A stretch of 23,900 nt of DNA from the NCBI GenBank assembly GCA_947460915.1, contig CANHKJ010000013.1, positions 1-23,900 of the forward strand, given 5' to 3'. The notes under the pieces were generated by a model. That model saw only the letters and a list, made by a program, of their open reading frames with translations. It did no database searches and was not told the origin of the DNA. Below, piece after piece: positions 22,965 through 23,900 of the stretch. This DNA comes from Verrucomicrobiia bacterium. Lineage in GTDB: Bacteria; Verrucomicrobiota; Verrucomicrobiia; Verrucomicrobiales; Akkermansiaceae. The translations under genes and the position numbers were made by a program. Position 1 is the stretch's first letter; each line of letters opens with the position of its first letter.

Positions 22965-23900
22965 CTACCGTAATACTTGAAGTGGCGGCAGCAAGGAGCC
23001 TATTGCGTCTGCTGTAGCTCTCAGTAATTCAATTTCACAATTATCAATGAAGCCGTCATGAGATATCGACTCGCCACACCACTGAAGAATTTGTTTTTTC
23101 AAGGGCGGTGACGCCTGATCCATCGTCGCTAATACGCCATCGAGATGATTCAAGTCATACTCCACTTGGGGCAACTCACGCTCAGTCAATTGCCGGTAGG
23201 CCACAGCTCCGGTTTGCCAAGTTTCACTACTCTGCGAGAAGTGGGCAAAGCACGCGAGCAAAAGCGCAAGCTCGTTTTCGAGCTGTTCCATGCGGTAATA
23301 GCGGATCGGGCGTAGGTCTCGTCGCTCAAATGTTCCTGCAAGATGGCGCTCCATCGCGCGCTCCATCATCAACTCAAATAAAGTCACCTCACCATCACTG
23401 CTAATTAAGTGACGTGTTTGCTGTCGGAATTGATCATATTCCTGAAAATTCATGCGCCGTAGAAGCGGGATCGCAAGATCCATCACTGCGATTTTTTGCA
23501 CAGAAGCCATGCTGACAAAGCGCGATTGCCATAGTGCTACGGCCTCCATTTCTTCTATGGAAAGAACCGTCACCAGCCAACGCATTTCCTCCTCGCGGAG
23601 CTTCTCATCATGTGCGACAAGCATTCCAATTACGGCACCTTTGGCTTGTTCTAGATTGTTAAATACTATCGCTTGATCTAACGAATTTCGCATCTTTGTG
23701 CCATAGTCTGTATTGATGCCCGAAGCTGCGCCAAGTCCACTGAGGGCCGCACTTTGCCACTCACGCGTGACGGGAATATCCGATGCCGGAGAATCATTCC
23801 TATCGCTCTGCGCCGCAGCAATCGAGGTAACCGCGCTTGAATCAAGCAAACGAATGCGCTCGGAGAGAGGCGGATGCGTGGCTAACCAACCCGAGAGGAA
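22965..23900 (-). CDS. C-terminal part of an M48 (HtpX-type) metalloprotease with a long C-terminal extension
   Basis: The minus-strand frame is open from the right edge to the stop at 22965, 311 residues in the window; the N-terminus and zinc site lie outside. A TTG at 23847-23849 is in frame but is not a start, because the codons before it read WLATHPPLSERIRLLD, the conserved THPPL.ERI motif that closes M48 peptidase domains. After it come about 285 residues: a low-complexity linker, then a helical domain with an SDGEVTLFELMMERAMERHL segment resembling the ends of long M48 proteins that I recall from Gram-negatives. Such proteins are membrane-bound, zinc-dependent quality-control proteases. 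No transmembrane segment is in the visible part. The extension's role is unknown. Confidence 0.82.
   Translation of the reverse strand, partial: FLSGWLATHPPLSERIRLLDSSAVTSIAAAQSDRNDSPASDIPVTREWQSAALSGLGAASGINTDYGTKMRNSLDQAIVFNNLEQAKGAVIGMLVAHDEKLREEEMRWLVTVLSIEEMEAVALWQSRFVSMASVQKIAVMDLAIPLLRRMNFQEYDQFRQQTRHLISSDGEVTLFELMMERAMERHLAGTFERRDLRPIRYYRMEQLENELALLLACFAHFSQSSETWQTGAVAYRQLTERELPQVEYDLNHLDGVLATMDQASPPLKKQILQWCGESISHDGFIDNCEIELLRATADAIGSLLPPLQVLR

Noticed and set aside
23847..23849. TTG as the start of a 294-residue protein
   Set aside because: The upstream codons encode the conserved M48 closing motif, so the gene continues past the window edge.
1..23900. tRNA, rRNA, CRISPR arrays, insertion sequences, prophage genes
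   Set aside because: None could be recognised on either strand by reading; weak tRNA-like folds cannot be excluded without a covariance search.

Overview
The window reads as chromosomal DNA of a member of the Verrucomicrobiota, probably order Verrucomicrobiales. The assignment is an inference from content: a very large secreted DUF1800 protein with PA14 and CHRD modules, a sialate O-acetylesterase-like enzyme, an entericidin-like lipoprotein, SWIM-type SNF2 helicase, and several exported proteins of the kind restricted to that phylum. No rRNA, tRNA, CRISPR array, insertion sequence or phage gene was seen. Coding density is high and gene order looks like ordinary core chromosome with lineage-specific envelope genes in between.

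Layout. (1) 1-3956, minus strand: an A-type Fe-S carrier (3573-3956), a single-pass membrane protein (2795-3565) and a giant secreted multidomain protein that runs off the left edge (1-2708), apparently read in that order. (2) 4064-4921, plus: N-carbamoylputrescine amidase, facing (3) a block of four unrecognised exported or membrane-anchored proteins, two on minus (4925-6463) and two on plus (6589-7884), in two divergent pairs. (4) 7888-9464: a strong two-way terminator hairpin, a 55-residue entericidin-like lipoprotein (7963-8130), and a 428-residue soluble protein of unknown function. (5) 9602-14383: SWIM/SNF2 helicase on minus, divergent from a ParA ATPase and TatD-type hydrolase on plus. 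(6) 14403-16886: secreted SGNH/SASA esterase with an inserted PA14-like domain, a palindromic intergenic element, and transaldolase with a clear terminator. (7) 16981-18992, minus: gpmI then trmL. (8) 19128-22128, plus: diadenylate cyclase cdaA, an overlapping short CdaR-like membrane protein, bioD and trpB. (9) 22129-22491: the only gene-free stretch longer than 300 bases. (10) 22492-23900: a small RlpA lipoprotein facing the C-terminal part of an M48 (HtpX-type) metalloprotease that enters from the right edge.

Functionally the window mixes central metabolism (transaldolase, phosphoglycerate mutase, biotin, tryptophan, polyamine), nucleic acid maintenance (SNF2, ParA, TatD, TrmL), second messenger synthesis (c-di-AMP) and a large envelope/secretion component. 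Nothing here forms a recognisable defence island or a clear new multi-gene system. The points most worth following are the short CdaR-like partner of cdaA, the PA14 insertion in the esterase, the Cys-rich patch and unusual domain order of the DUF1800 protein, the C-terminal extension of the M48 protease, and the four-gene cluster of unknown envelope proteins. The two open-ended genes at the window edges are easily missed because neither has both ends inside the window.
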